A DNA stretch of 64,000 nucleotides from positions 2,319,852 to 2,383,851 of the forward strand of contig NZ_CP010827.1 in NCBI RefSeq assembly GCF_000833575.1, in the 5' to 3' direction. Of this stretch, positions 9,239 to 18,246 are shown one piece after another (the stretch's first letter is position 1; each line of letters starts with the position of its first letter). The notes under the pieces are model-generated. The model saw nothing but the letters and a program-made list of their open reading frames with translations, ran no database searches and was not told where the DNA came from. This stretch comes from Corynebacterium singulare. GTDB taxonomy: Bacteria; Actinomycetota; Actinomycetes; Mycobacteriales; Mycobacteriaceae. The position numbers were made by a program, and so were the translations under genes.

Positions 9239-10741
9239 TTAACCGCGCATGTCACCCTTCTCCATGAAGTTCACCTGGAATTCAAAGGCGGTCTTCAGGT
9301 CGTGCGGGGTGTGCTGGAACTTGTTTTCCTTCGCACGCTCGAAGTACTCCTCCAGCAGCGGACGGTAGTCCGGGTGAGCCACGGCGATGACCTTCTCCAC
9401 ACGCTCCTTCGGGGCCAGGCCACGCAAGTCGGCAACACCGTACTCGGTGATGATGACCATGGTGTCATGCTCAGTGTGGTCGGTGTGGGACACGAACGGA
9501 ACGATGGCGGAAATTGCACCATCCTTAGCTACCGACGGGGAGACGAAGGTGGAGATGTACGCGTTACGGGTGAAGTCACCGGAGCCACCGGTACCGTTCA
9601 TGATGCGGGAGCCGGAGACGTTGGTGGAGTTGATGTTGCCGTAGATGTCGCCCTCAATCATGCCGTTGGAGGAAATCAGGCCGACGCGGCGGATAACCTC
9701 CGGGTGGTTGGACACCTGCTGCGGGCGCAGGATGATGTGCTTGGCGTAGCGCTCAGCCTCAGCGTTCATCTTGTCTGCGTACTCCGGGGACAGCGCGAAG
9801 GAGGTAGCGGAAGCGACGGTCATCTTGCCAGCATCAATAAGGTCGAGCATGCCGTCCTGGATAACCTCGGTGTACGCCTGAATGTTCTCAAACTTGGAGT
9901 CCAGCAGGCCGGCCATCACGGCGTTCGGCACGTTACCCACGCCGGACTGCATGATGAACTTGTCATATTCGAGGCGACCAGCGGCAACCTCGCCCTCAAG
10001 GAACTCGATGAAGTTTGCAGCGATCTTCTCGGAGATCTCGTCCGGAGCCTTAAACGGTGCGTTGCGGTCTGGGGCGTCGGTCTTGACAACGGCCACGACC
10101 TTCTCTTCCGGAATCTCAATGTAGGTGGTGCCTACGCGATCGGCCGGCTTGGTGATCGGAATCGGCTGACGGTTCGGCAGCTTTTCAATCTTGTAAATGT
10201 CGTGCATGCCCTCGAGGTTCTCGGACTGCCACTCGTTGACCTCGATGATGATCTTGTCAGCTGCATCGATGTACTCAAGGTTGTTACCCACGGCGGAGGA
10301 CGGAACGATGTTGCCGTTTTCATCGATGCGCACGGCCTCAATGATCGCTACCTGGAAATCACCGTAGAAGCCCTCTTCGACCTGCTGGCCCGAGTGGGAC
10401 AGGTGGATGTCCTGGTAGAGGGCCGAGCCGTCGTTAAAGCGGTTACGCAGAGCCGGATCGGAGTTGTACGGGGAACGGAAGCGGATGGCGTTGGCCTCTG
10501 CCAGCACACCATCGCAATCCGGAGCGGTGGAGGCGCCGGAGAATACATCAATCTTAAATTCCTCGCCAGCCTCGTGAGCAGCCTTAGCCTTCTCAGCAAT
10601 AGCGGTGGGCAGGGCCTTGGGGTAGCCGGCACCGGTAAAGCCGGAGATACCCACACGGTCACCGTGGTTGACAAACTGTGCAGCCTCGTCAGCGCTCATA
10701 ACAAGCTTCTCAAACGGTGCGTACGCGATTCTCTCAGACAT
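9239..10741 (-). CDS. actA: Succinyl-CoA:acetate CoA-transferase / acetyl-CoA hydrolase
   Basis: The 500-residue protein matches the class I CoA-transferase family that includes C. glutamicum ActA (also called Cat) and AarC. It exchanges CoA between succinyl-CoA or acetyl-CoA and acetate or succinate, linking acetate overflow and use. The GxGxG-like segment GISGFTGAGYPKALP (32-46) and the catalytic glutamate in AYTEVIQDG (Glu292) are present, as is the NGTGGSGDF loop near the C-terminus. The ribosome site AAAGGAGG immediately precedes ATG 10741. It stands as a single unit with its own terminator. In C. glutamicum this class of gene is under RamA control; ramA lies 4 kb away here. Confidence 0.93.
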   Translation of the reverse strand: MSERIAYAPFEKLVMSADEAAQFVNHGDRVGISGFTGAGYPKALPTAIAEKAKAAHEAGEEFKIDVFSGASTAPDCDGVLAEANAIRFRSPYNSDPALRNRFNDGSALYQDIHLSHSGQQVEEGFYGDFQVAIIEAVRIDENGNIVPSSAVGNNLEYIDAADKIIIEVNEWQSENLEGMHDIYKIEKLPNRQPIPITKPADRVGTTYIEIPEEKVVAVVKTDAPDRNAPFKAPDEISEKIAANFIEFLEGEVAAGRLEYDKFIMQSGVGNVPNAVMAGLLDSKFENIQAYTEVIQDGMLDLIDAGKMTVASATSFALSPEYADKMNAEAERYAKHIILRPQQVSNHPEVIRRVGLISSNGMIEGDIYGNINSTNVSGSRIMNGTGGSGDFTRNAYISTFVSPSVAKDGAISAIVPFVSHTDHTEHDTMVIITEYGVADLRGLAPKERVEKVIAVAHPDYRPLLEEYFERAKENKFQHTPHDLKTAFEFQVNFMEKGDMRG

Positions 10742-10942
10742 TAAATCCTCCTTTGTGTACGGAAAGGGCCTAGGTTACGGCTCCATCCACTTAGTTACAT
10801 GCACCACATTAGCGAATGCGTGGAGAGTTTACCGCACTCTTCGCAAAACTGTGCATCCCCTCTCTATCCCCGATTCCCACACTGTGTCCGAACCAATCGT
10901 GGCCGCGCGCCAATTTGCCACCCCACCCTCCTACCGCGCACA
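10742..10942. promoter_or_regulatory. Divergent promoter region between the CoA-transferase and dus genes
   Basis: This 200-base gap must hold promoters for both genes. CCCC runs at 10857-10860 and 10867-10870 recall the tandem G/C stretches bound by RamA, and TTCGCAAAACTGT nearby is a poor match to the RamB motif. No -10/-35 pair stands out. There is no small gene that I can support. Confidence 0.35.
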
Positions 10943-12097
10943 ATGAGCTGCGTGACTCTTGCGATCGGAAAAATTCAGCTCACTTCCCCCGTTGTTCTCG
11001 CCCCCATGGCTGGCGTGACCAACGTGGCTTTTCGCGTGCTGTGCCGCGAGCAAGAGATCGAAAAAACCGGAACCGTATCCGGACTCTATGTGTGCGAAAT
11101 GGTTACTGCCCGCGCGCTCGTGGAGCGCAACCCGAAAACCATGCATATGACCACCTTCGATCCGCAGGAGAATCCGCGCTCCCTGCAGCTGTACACCGTG
11201 GATCCGGAGTACACCTATAAGGCTGCGAAGATGATTGTGGATGAAAATCTGGCGGACCACATTGACATGAACTTTGGTTGCCCGGTGCCTAAGGTGACAC
11301 GCCGCGGTGGCGGCTCGGCCCTGCCTTATAAACGTCGCCTTTTCGGCAATATTGTGGCAGCAGCGGTTAAGGCTACCGAGGGCACCGATATCCCTGTGAC
11401 GGTGAAGATGCGCGTAGGCATCGACGATGAGCACCACACACACCTTGACGCGGGACGCATTGCGGTGGAGGAAGGGGCGTCGGCAGTCGCTCTCCACGGT
11501 CGTACCGCAGCACAGCGCTACTCCGGCCATGCTGACTGGAACGAGATTGCACGCCTCAAGGAGCACCTGGCCGATACCGGTATTCCGGTGCTGGGCAACG
11601 GCGATATCTTCAAGGCCAGCGACGCCCACGCCATGATGGCGCAGACCGGCTGCGACGGCGTCGTCGTCGGGCGCGGCTGTTTGGGTAGGCCGTGGCTGTT
11701 CGCGGAGCTGTCCGCACACCTGCGCGGCGAACCAGTCCCGTCTGAGCCCACGCTCGGCGAGGTCACCCGGATCATGACCCGCCACGCGGAGCTCTTGGCG
11801 CAGCACGAGGGCGAGCGCCAGGCCAGCCGCGATATCCGTAAGCACATTGGCTGGTACCTGCGTGGATTCCCTGTCGGCGGCGAGGTTCGGGCGGGTCTTT
11901 CGCGCGTTAATTCCCTTGAGGATCTGCGCGAACTCCTCGCACCGTGGTCCGACTCCCCTGCGCTTGCCGACGACGCCGATGGTGCCCGTGGACGCCAAGG
12001 CTCCCCCGCCAAGGTAGTCCTTCCTGAGGGCTGGCTCGACGATCCGGAGGATGCGACTGTGCCCGAGGGTGCAGAGTTGATGCACTCTGGCGGCTAA
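10943..12097 (+). CDS. tRNA-dihydrouridine synthase (NifR3/DusB family)
   Basis: The 384-residue FMN enzyme reduces uridines in the tRNA D-loop. It begins with the TIM-barrel motif LAPMAGVTNVAFR (19-31). The catalytic cysteine is Cys113 in MNFGCPVPKVTRRGGG. GNGDIF and GCDGVVVGRGCLGRPW form the phosphate-binding end of the barrel. The C-terminal helical RNA-binding part includes DIRKHIGWYLRGFP. ATG 10943 gives the family start; no strong ribosome site precedes it, and GTG 10952 is an alternative. Some homologues are called nifR3. The site specificity cannot be told from sequence. Confidence 0.92.
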   Translation: MSCVTLAIGKIQLTSPVVLAPMAGVTNVAFRVLCREQEIEKTGTVSGLYVCEMVTARALVERNPKTMHMTTFDPQENPRSLQLYTVDPEYTYKAAKMIVDENLADHIDMNFGCPVPKVTRRGGGSALPYKRRLFGNIVAAAVKATEGTDIPVTVKMRVGIDDEHHTHLDAGRIAVEEGASAVALHGRTAAQRYSGHADWNEIARLKEHLADTGIPVLGNGDIFKASDAHAMMAQTGCDGVVVGRGCLGRPWLFAELSAHLRGEPVPSEPTLGEVTRIMTRHAELLAQHEGERQASRDIRKHIGWYLRGFPVGGEVRAGLSRVNSLEDLRELLAPWSDSPALADDADGARGRQGSPAKVVLPEGWLDDPEDATVPEGAELMHSGG

Positions 12098-12168
12098 TAG
12101 AGGGTCACCAAAAGTTGCACATCCCTCCCCGCATTGTTCTTCACCGAGCGCTAGACCAAAAAATCAGT

Positions 12169-12174
12169 TAGGCT
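12169..12174 (+). promoter_or_regulatory. -10 box for a leaderless phoU transcript
   Basis: TAGGCT ends seven bases before the phoU ATG at 12182, placing the transcript start on or next to the start codon. No ribosome site precedes the ATG. The same arrangement recurs at about a dozen genes in this window. Confidence 0.5.
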
Positions 12175-12181
12175 ACAGGCC

Positions 12182-12910
12182 ATGCGCGCCGCTTACCGTG
12201 AACAGCTGGATAACTTTGCCCATGACCTGATCATCATGAGCGATACTGTCCACAAATTGATGACTCTAGCCTCCCAGGCCCTGCTTGAGGGCGCCCTCCA
12301 GCCAGCCGAGGAGGCCCTCTCACTGCGCGAAGACCTCGATGAAGTGCGCGAACGCTGCGAGGACCGCGCGGTCTCCCTCTTGGCCTTGGAGAACCCCATG
12401 GCCAAAGATCTCCGCCAGGTCATCTCCTCTATCTACATCGTGGAGGATTACTACCGCATGGGCCGCTTAGCCCAGCACATTGCCACGAGCGCACGCCGCC
12501 GACACCCTGAGATCGTCGTTCCCACGGAAATTTTGGGTTTCTTCGAGGAGTACGCGCGCCTCGTTCTGGACATGTCCTTGGGCCTCAAGGAGCTCCTTAT
12601 CACCCGCGACCCGGAACTCGCGCTGCATCTCACCGAGGACGACGACGCCGTTGATGACATCAACCACCACCTGCTGCGCATGTTGACCCAGCGTGAGTGG
12701 AATGGCTCCGTCCGCCAGGCAGTCGAGACGTCGCAGCTTTCTCGTTACTACGAGCGCTTCGCCGACCACTGCGCATCCGCTGCTGGCCGCATCATTTACC
12801 TCGCCACGGGTTTGGATCCTGAGCGCTACATGCACAAGCGTGATGAAGAAAAGCGCGAGGCAGAGATGGAGGCCCGTATGGCTGAGCTCGAGCGCCAGTT
12901 CCACCGCTAA
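12182..12910 (+). CDS. phoU: Phosphate transport regulator PhoU
   Basis: The 242-residue helical protein has two PhoU domains, each a three-helix bundle with acidic metal-binding motifs (EDYYRMGRLAQHI and YYERFADHCASAAGR). PhoU couples the Pst transporter to the Pho sensor kinase and restrains phosphate uptake when phosphate is ample. It faces pstB across a shared terminator rather than sitting in the pst operon as in E. coli, which is the usual corynebacterial arrangement. The C-terminal tail is highly charged (RDEEKREAEMEARMAELERQ) and probably helical. Confidence 0.94.
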   Translation: MRAAYREQLDNFAHDLIIMSDTVHKLMTLASQALLEGALQPAEEALSLREDLDEVRERCEDRAVSLLALENPMAKDLRQVISSIYIVEDYYRMGRLAQHIATSARRRHPEIVVPTEILGFFEEYARLVLDMSLGLKELLITRDPELALHLTEDDDAVDDINHHLLRMLTQREWNGSVRQAVETSQLSRYYERFADHCASAAGRIIYLATGLDPERYMHKRDEEKREAEMEARMAELERQFHR

Positions 12911-12993
12911 CAGCGCTAGGTTGTTCGCACGGCTCAGCCTGGGAAACGCCGCACAGCATCGCGCGTTCCGCCCACAACGAAGCCACAACGACC

Positions 12994-13038
12994 CAACGGC
13001 CCCCTCCTAGACCTTTGAGGTCCGGGAGGGGGCCGTTG
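12994..13038. terminator. Bidirectional terminator between phoU and pstB
   Basis: CAACGGCCCCCTCC (12994-13007) pairs perfectly over 14 bases with GGAGGGGGCCGTTG (13025-13038) around a 17-base loop. It lies between the converging phoU and pst transcripts and is the strongest hairpin in this part of the window. Confidence 0.75.
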
Positions 13039-13060
13039 CGGTGGAAAGAATCTCTGCGGC

Positions 13061-13834
13061 TTAGCCGAAGCGGCCGGAGATGTAGTCTTCGGTGTCCTTC
13101 TTGGACGGGTTCTCGAAGATCTTGGTGGTGTCATCGAACTCCACGAGGTGGCCCGGCTTGCCGGTGGCCTCCAGGGAGAAGAAGCCAGTCTTATCGGACA
13201 CACGAGCTGCCTGCTGCATGTTGTGGGTCACGATAACGATGGTGAAGTTCTCCTTCAGCTCGTGGATGAGGTCCTCCACGGCCAAGGTAGAAATCGGGTC
13301 GAGCGCGGAGCACGGCTCGTCCATGAGGAGAACCTCCGGCTCCACAGCAATCGCACGAGCGATGCACAGACGCTGCTGCTGACCACCGGAAAGGCCGCCG
13401 CCTGGCTTGTCCAGACGGTCCTTAACCTCATCCCAGAGGTTAGCGCCGCGCAGCGACTTTTCAGCAACTTCCTTCAGCTTCTTCTTGTTCTTTTCGCCGG
13501 AGAGCTTCAAGCCGGCAACGACGTTGTCCTCAATGGACATGGTCGGGAACGGGTTAGCCTTCTGGAAGACCATGCCGATGGTGTTGCGAACAGACACCGG
13601 GTCCACCTTGGAACCGTAGATATCCTGGCCGTCCAGAAGGATCTCGCCCTTCACGTAAGCACCCGGAATGACCTCGTGCATGCGGTTGAGGGTGCGCAGC
13701 ACGGTGGACTTACCGCAGCCGGACGGACCGATGAACGCGGTGACGGCCTTCGCCGGGATCTGCATGTTGACGTTCTGTACGGCGTGGAAGTCACCGTAGT
13801 AGATGTTCACGTCATTGAGCTCAAGCTTGGACAT
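13061..13834 (-). CDS. pstB: Phosphate ABC transporter ATPase PstB
   Basis: The 257-residue ATPase powers high-affinity phosphate import. Walker A is GPSGCGKST (36-44), the ABC signature LSGGQQQR (148-155), Walker B VLLMDEP (168-174), and the switch His lies in [15 protein letters not shown]. It is the last gene of pstSCAB, 39 bases after pstA. The length and motifs are those of the dedicated PstB family. Confidence 0.97.
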   Translation of the reverse strand: MSKLELNDVNIYYGDFHAVQNVNMQIPAKAVTAFIGPSGCGKSTVLRTLNRMHEVIPGAYVKGEILLDGQDIYGSKVDPVSVRNTIGMVFQKANPFPTMSIEDNVVAGLKLSGEKNKKKLKEVAEKSLRGANLWDEVKDRLDKPGGGLSGGQQQRLCIARAIAVEPEVLLMDEPCSALDPISTLAVEDLIHELKENFTIVIVTHNMQQAARVSDKTGFFSLEATGKPGHLVEFDDTTKIFENPSKKDTEDYISGRFG

Positions 13835-13873
13835 GAGTAATGCTCCTAGTGTGTAAGTAGAGAGTGGTTACGG

Positions 13874-14791
13874 TTACTTCTTGACGGAGAACTTCGCCGA
13901 AATGATGCGCGCGCCAATGTTGAGAATCGCGATGAGGATAACCAGCGTCAGCGCTGCACCCCACAGCTTGTCCAGCACGGCCGGCTGTGCGCCGGACTTG
14001 TACATATCCAGCATCATCAGCGGCAGGGAGGACTGTGCGCCCTTGAACGGGTCCCAGTGGATGGAAGACGTGGAACCGACCAACACCAGGACCGGTGCGG
14101 ACTCACCCATGATGCGGGCCACGGCCAGCATGATGCCAGTGACGATGCCGGACAGGGCAGTCGGCAGAACGATGCGGGCGATGGTCTTCCACTTGGGGAC
14201 GCCCAGAGCGTAGGAAGCCTCACGCAGGTCCATCGGGACCACGCGGAGCATCTCCTCGGTGTTGCGGACAACAATCGGAATCATGAGCAGCACCAGCGAC
14301 AGGGCCACGGCCATGCCGGAGCGCTTGAAACCAAAAATGGTAATCCACATGGCGAAGATAAACAGCGCCGCAACGATGGACGGGACACCGGAGAGGATGT
14401 CCACCATGAAGGTGGTCAGACGGCTCAGGAGGCCGCCCTTGGAGTACTCCACCAGGTAGATGGCGGTGAAGATACCAATCGGCACGGAGATGAGGGTGGC
14501 GATGATGGTCTGCACGAAGGTACCGATGATGGCGTGGGCGGCACCGCCGCCGGCCTCGGTATCGAGAATGCCGCGCTGGGAGCTGGTCCACCACTCCGGC
14601 GAGATGACTGCACCGGCGCCGCGGACGATGAGCTCGTAGAGAACCCACAGCAGCGGGATCATGGCGATGATCATCGTCGCCCACACCAGCACTGTGGCGA
14701 CGTTGTTGGTGGCCTTGCGGCCGGCGGAGATATCCAGGAAGGTCGGGCCGGAGGAGGCCGGGACGGAATTGGTAGTCGTAGTCGTAGTCAT
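13874..14791 (-). CDS. pstA: Phosphate ABC transporter permease PstA
   Basis: The 305-residue membrane protein has about six hydrophobic segments and the permease (EAA) loop in EASYALGVPKWKTIARIVLPTA. With PstC it forms the channel for phosphate across the inner membrane. The N-terminus carries a threonine run (MTTTTTTN) before the first segment. It begins 13 bases after pstC ends. Confidence 0.96.
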   Translation of the reverse strand: MTTTTTTNSVPASSGPTFLDISAGRKATNNVATVLVWATMIIAMIPLLWVLYELIVRGAGAVISPEWWTSSQRGILDTEAGGGAAHAIIGTFVQTIIATLISVPIGIFTAIYLVEYSKGGLLSRLTTFMVDILSGVPSIVAALFIFAMWITIFGFKRSGMAVALSLVLLMIPIVVRNTEEMLRVVPMDLREASYALGVPKWKTIARIVLPTALSGIVTGIMLAVARIMGESAPVLVLVGSTSSIHWDPFKGAQSSLPLMMLDMYKSGAQPAVLDKLWGAALTLVILIAILNIGARIISAKFSVKK

Positions 14792-14804
14792 TCTTCGTCC
14801 CTCC

Positions 14805-15854
14805 TTACTTGCTCTTCACGATGGAGCGGGCAATGGCGTTGACCAGGAAGGTCAGCAGGAACAGCATGAGGCCTGCGGCGATGTAGGCACCGGCGCGCAT
14901 CTCATTACCAAACTCGGCGGCTGCCAGGGCGATGGCAGTAGCGAAGGTCGTACCACCGTCGAACAGGGAGAAGCGGAAGTCCACCAGCGGGGAGACGACC
15001 ATGTACAGAGCCATGGTCTCACCCAGCGCACGGCCCAGACCCAGCATGGAGCCGGCAATGTAGCCGGACATACCGAACGGCAGAACAGTCATTCGGATGA
15101 CTTCCCAACGGGTAGCACCCAATGCCAGGGCAGATTCGATCTGACCAGGAGGGGTCTGAACAAAGACCTCGCGGGCGGTGGCGGCAATGATCGGGAGGAT
15201 CATCACGGCCAGCACGATGCCACCGGTCAGGATGTTGCGGCCAGTCGCAAAGTTCGGGGAGTTGTCGTAGACCTTGAACAGGAAGAAACCACCAGCCCAA
15301 GAGTGAAGCCAGGTGTACAGGCCGGACAGTGCCGGGCCGAGCACCTGCCAGCCCCAGAGGCCGTACACGATGGACGGCACAGCGGCGAGCATGTCCACCA
15401 GGAAGCCGAGCGGCTTGACCAGCTTGGCCGGGGCGTAGTTGGACAGGAAGATGGCGATACCAAGTGCGACTGGCATCGCGATGATGAGCGCCACCACGGA
15501 GATGAGAACGGTGGAGCCGAACATTGTCGGGATACCGAACTTCATGGCGTCGGTGTTGGTGGTCTCCCAGCGCTCACCGTAAGTGAAGAAGCCCCACAGG
15601 CCGCCCTCGTTGACGGCGAGGGACGGCACTGCCTGCAGGATCAGGAAGGCTGCGATGGCAGCGATCATCACCGTAATCAGCGTCGCGGAAGCGGTGGAGA
15701 GGAACTCGAATACGCGGTCGCCCGGGCGCTTAACGCCGGACTTCACAGCGGGTTCGGTTGCTACGTTGGCATCGTTCTTCGACACTGCCGGCTGGGACGT
15801 TGCGATAACGTCCTCCTCGGCTGACGACGCCGTAGTGAGATTGTTGTCTGCCAT
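14805..15854 (-). CDS. pstC: Phosphate ABC transporter permease PstC
   Basis: The 349-residue permease partner of PstA has about six transmembrane segments. FGIPTMFGSTVLISVVALIIAMPVALGIAIFL and the coupling loop ESALALGATRWEVIRMTVLPFG are typical. A 42-residue N-terminal cytoplasmic extension rich in Ala, Ser and acidic residues precedes the first membrane segment, as in other actinobacteria. It is separated from pstS by 142 bases that contain a strong hairpin. Confidence 0.96.
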   Translation of the reverse strand: MADNNLTTASSAEEDVIATSQPAVSKNDANVATEPAVKSGVKRPGDRVFEFLSTASATLITVMIAAIAAFLILQAVPSLAVNEGGLWGFFTYGERWETTNTDAMKFGIPTMFGSTVLISVVALIIAMPVALGIAIFLSNYAPAKLVKPLGFLVDMLAAVPSIVYGLWGWQVLGPALSGLYTWLHSWAGGFFLFKVYDNSPNFATGRNILTGGIVLAVMILPIIAATAREVFVQTPPGQIESALALGATRWEVIRMTVLPFGMSGYIAGSMLGLGRALGETMALYMVVSPLVDFRFSLFDGGTTFATAIALAAAEFGNEMRAGAYIAAGLMLFLLTFLVNAIARSIVKSK

Positions 15855-15907
15855 GAGACTACGAAATCCTTTTCAACGGAAGCAATTAAAAATATGTGAC
15901 ATGCCAG

Positions 15908-15944
15908 CGCCCCCAAAGCGCTCGTAACGGGCGGATTGGGGGCG
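15908..15944 (-). promoter_or_regulatory. Intercistronic hairpin between pstS and pstC
   Basis: CGCCCCCAA (15908-15916) and TTGGGGGCG (15936-15944) are perfect inverted repeats with a 19-base loop. On the minus strand the hairpin lies after pstS and before the pstC ribosome site, with no clear T run. Such hairpins often stabilise the abundant binding-protein message or limit read-through to the permease genes. Confidence 0.55.
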
Positions 15945-15996
15945 AAAGCGGTGCTAGGCAGTGCGCCTAGCGGCAGCTATCACGCGCTAAGCGCTC

Positions 15997-17121
15997 TTAC
16001 TGGATAGCGTCAACAGCAGCCTTCAGGCGCTCCAGGTGGTCGCCGGAGACCGGGATGAAGCCGGCGTTCTCCAGGTCCTCGTTCTGGTTGTCCAGAACGG
16101 TGTTGAAGAAGGCCTTGACCAGAGCGGAGGTCTCCTCATCGTAGCCAGCGGAGCAGACGATGTTGTAGGTGGTCAGGATGAGCGGGTAAGCACCCTCGTC
16201 GTCGGAAGCGAAGAGCTTCTCGGAGTCAACGACCATGTTGTGCTCGGAGCCGGTCTCCTTGAAGGCCAGGTGGTCCAGGGCAACGCCGACGGACTCGGAG
16301 GAGAGCTCAACCGGGCCGTTACCGAAGTCGATCTTGGCGATCTTGACGCCGTCGCCTTCCTTCTGGTGTGCGTAGCCAGCCTCAACGTAGGTGATGGCAC
16401 CGTCAATGGAAGCAACCTGGTCAGCAACACCGGAGGAACCGTTAGCGCCCTCGCCGACAGCGTCAGGGAACTGCTTGCCCTCGGAGTCCCAGTTGCCGGT
16501 AGCGGACTTCAGGAACTTCTGGAAGTTGTCGGAGGTACCGGACTCGTCGGAACGGAAGATGACGGTGATGTCCTTCTCCGGCAGGTCGGTGCCCTCGTTC
16601 TCAGCCTTGATGGCGTCGTCGTTCCACTTGGTGATCTCACCCTTGAAGATCTTGGCCAGGGTGTCGGTGGAGAGGTTGACCTCGGTGTCACCCAGGTTGT
16701 AGGCGATGGCGACCGGGCCGATGGTGGTCGGCAGGTGCCATGCATCGTTGCCGCCACAACGCTCCTTGGCAGCCTCGATCTCGCCCTTGTCCTCCTTCAG
16801 CGGGGAGTCAGAGCCAGCGAAGTCAACGGTGCCGCCGTTGAAGGCCTTAACACCAGCGCCGGAACCGGAGGAGGTGTAGGAGAAGTTAGCATCCGGGTAC
16901 TCACCCAGGAAAGCCTTCTCAAAGACGGACATAGCGGACTTCTGGGAAGAAGCGCCTTCGCCGGAGAGGTCGCCGGAGACTTCCTTGGTCTCGGCGGCGT
17001 CAGAGCCACCCTCAGCTTTGTCAGAACCAGAGTCGTTGGAGTCGTTGCAGGCTACGAGAGCGGTGGAGGTAGCGGCGACAAGGCCGAAGATAGCGGCGGT
17101 GCGCTTGAAGTTGCGAATCAC
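15997..17121 (-). CDS. pstS: Phosphate-binding lipoprotein PstS
   Basis: The 374-residue secreted lipoprotein captures phosphate and hands it to PstCA. The signal peptide ends in the lipobox LVAC, with the lipidated Cys at residue 25, followed by an acidic Ser/Asp/Gly linker. SGEGASSQKSAMSVFEKAF, YTSSGSGAGVKAF, FAGSDSPLK and RSDESGTSDNFQKFL are phosphate-contacting segments of the family. I chose GTG 17121, preceded by GGAAAGG, because an upstream start at 17196 would put 25 extra residues before the signal peptide. Pho-type half-sites lie 110-150 bases upstream. Confidence 0.95.
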   Translation of the reverse strand: MIRNFKRTAAIFGLVAATSTALVACNDSNDSGSDKAEGGSDAAETKEVSGDLSGEGASSQKSAMSVFEKAFLGEYPDANFSYTSSGSGAGVKAFNGGTVDFAGSDSPLKEDKGEIEAAKERCGGNDAWHLPTTIGPVAIAYNLGDTEVNLSTDTLAKIFKGEITKWNDDAIKAENEGTDLPEKDITVIFRSDESGTSDNFQKFLKSATGNWDSEGKQFPDAVGEGANGSSGVADQVASIDGAITYVEAGYAHQKEGDGVKIAKIDFGNGPVELSSESVGVALDHLAFKETGSEHNMVVDSEKLFASDDEGAYPLILTTYNIVCSAGYDEETSALVKAFFNTVLDNQNEDLENAGFIPVSGDHLERLKAAVDAIQ

Positions 17122-17230
17122 GGGAAACCTTTCCGGTGCGGATACAAGAGAATGATTGTCCGAGGAAACCGTCCACTGCCCCACCGGGGCGAGCACGATT
17201 AACTCACGAGAGGTAAAGCTATCCCGAGCG

Positions 17231-17271
17231 GGTTAACCACACAGGGATCAAGAGGTGAACAATCGGTTAAC
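17231..17271 (-). promoter_or_regulatory. Pho-type direct repeats upstream of pstS
   Basis: On the pstS coding strand, GTTAACC (17271-17265) and GTTCACC (17260-17254) are repeated 11 bases apart, and a third GTTAACC lies at 17237-17231. PhoP-type regulators of actinobacteria bind 7-bp half-sites repeated every 11 bp, with GTTCACC as the Streptomyces core. A TANNNT -10 (TAGCTT, 17221-17216) follows about ten bases after the third half-site, as expected for activation. The likely binder is the PhoR response regulator at 61218-61922. Confidence 0.6.
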
Positions 17272-17292
17272 TTGTACCAAAAGGTCGTGAGA

Positions 17293-18213
17293 CTAGTCAC
17301 TTACTGACCAGACGCAGTGTTCCTCCGCGACAGAGAAGCCCAAACGTTCATAGGCCTTAACCGCCGGCTGGTTATCCGCCTCCACATACAGGATTACCTT
17401 GTCAGCGCCTTTATCCTGCATGCGCTGCAGTCCGGCAGTGAGCAACGGGCCGCCCAATCGGCGCCCGCGGTAGTCCTGGCTAAGCCCGACAACATAGACT
17501 TCACCGAAAGCTGGAGTGTCCTCTGTGTGCCATTTCAGCCAGTGGAAGCCGGCCATTGTGGCTGGCTCGCTGGGTGCGGCAGCGCCGTCCTCCTCCCACA
17601 GGAAAAGCACGTCGTCCGGATCGAACCACTCGGCCTCCATGCCGCGGTGCAGTCGTTCCAGATCCCAACCGCCTTGCTCCGGATGCCAGGAAAAGGCCTC
17701 ATTGTTGGCGCGGACCCACTCTGTCTCCACGTGCTCGCGGCCGTAGCGCTCGACGGATTCCGTATAGGACAGAATCGTGAGCCCCGTTGACAGGGAGGGC
17801 CACGCCGCGGCCGCGCGCAGTGCCTCGCCATCAATACTCATCACGAGCAGGCGTCTGACAACGTCCATCCCACACTTCTTCGCAAGTGCCTGCGCAGCCG
17901 GGAGGTTGCCATGGGCCCAGACCTGGGGATGGTCCGGGAGGGCGGCGACAAGTGCTTGCCCCACGCCACGGCCACGGTGCTGCGGCGCAACGACGAGCTC
18001 CACCGACTCCCCATCGCGCGCGGCGACACCCACAATCTCGTCCCCTTCCGTGGCGAGTAGGTGCTCGTGACCCAGACGAGTATCCCGCAGACCGAGAAGA
18101 AACTGCTCGGACAGAGGATCAATGCCATCCTGGGCGGCAGCGGCACGGGCAAGTTGTTCAACCTGCTCAGCCAAGTCTGTGTGCTGCGGCAGACTGCTGT
18201 TCTCAATATTCAT
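17293..18213 (-). CDS. mshD: Mycothiol synthase MshD
   Basis: The 306-residue protein consists of two GNAT domains (about 1-140 and 150-306). It acetylates Cys-GlcN-inositol with acetyl-CoA in the last step of mycothiol synthesis. The first domain has VVAPQHRGRGVGQALVAALP and the second VVGLSQDYRGRRLGGPLLTAGL, both acetyl-CoA loops. FSWHPEQGGW and YVEADNQPAVKAYERLGF are MshD hallmarks. ATG 18213 is preceded by TAGGCT seven bases upstream, suggesting a leaderless transcript. It is divergent from the DUF2993 gene. Confidence 0.93.
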   Translation of the reverse strand: MNIENSSLPQHTDLAEQVEQLARAAAAQDGIDPLSEQFLLGLRDTRLGHEHLLATEGDEIVGVAARDGESVELVVAPQHRGRGVGQALVAALPDHPQVWAHGNLPAAQALAKKCGMDVVRRLLVMSIDGEALRAAAAWPSLSTGLTILSYTESVERYGREHVETEWVRANNEAFSWHPEQGGWDLERLHRGMEAEWFDPDDVLFLWEEDGAAAPSEPATMAGFHWLKWHTEDTPAFGEVYVVGLSQDYRGRRLGGPLLTAGLQRMQDKGADKVILYVEADNQPAVKAYERLGFSVAEEHCVWSVSD

Positions 18214-18246
18214 GCTTCCCAGCCTACGTGCGGTAGAAATAGAAGG

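Noticed and set aside
10845..10862. RamB-type site before the CoA-transferase gene
   Set aside because: TTCGCAAAACTGT differs from the motif at several positions and could be chance.
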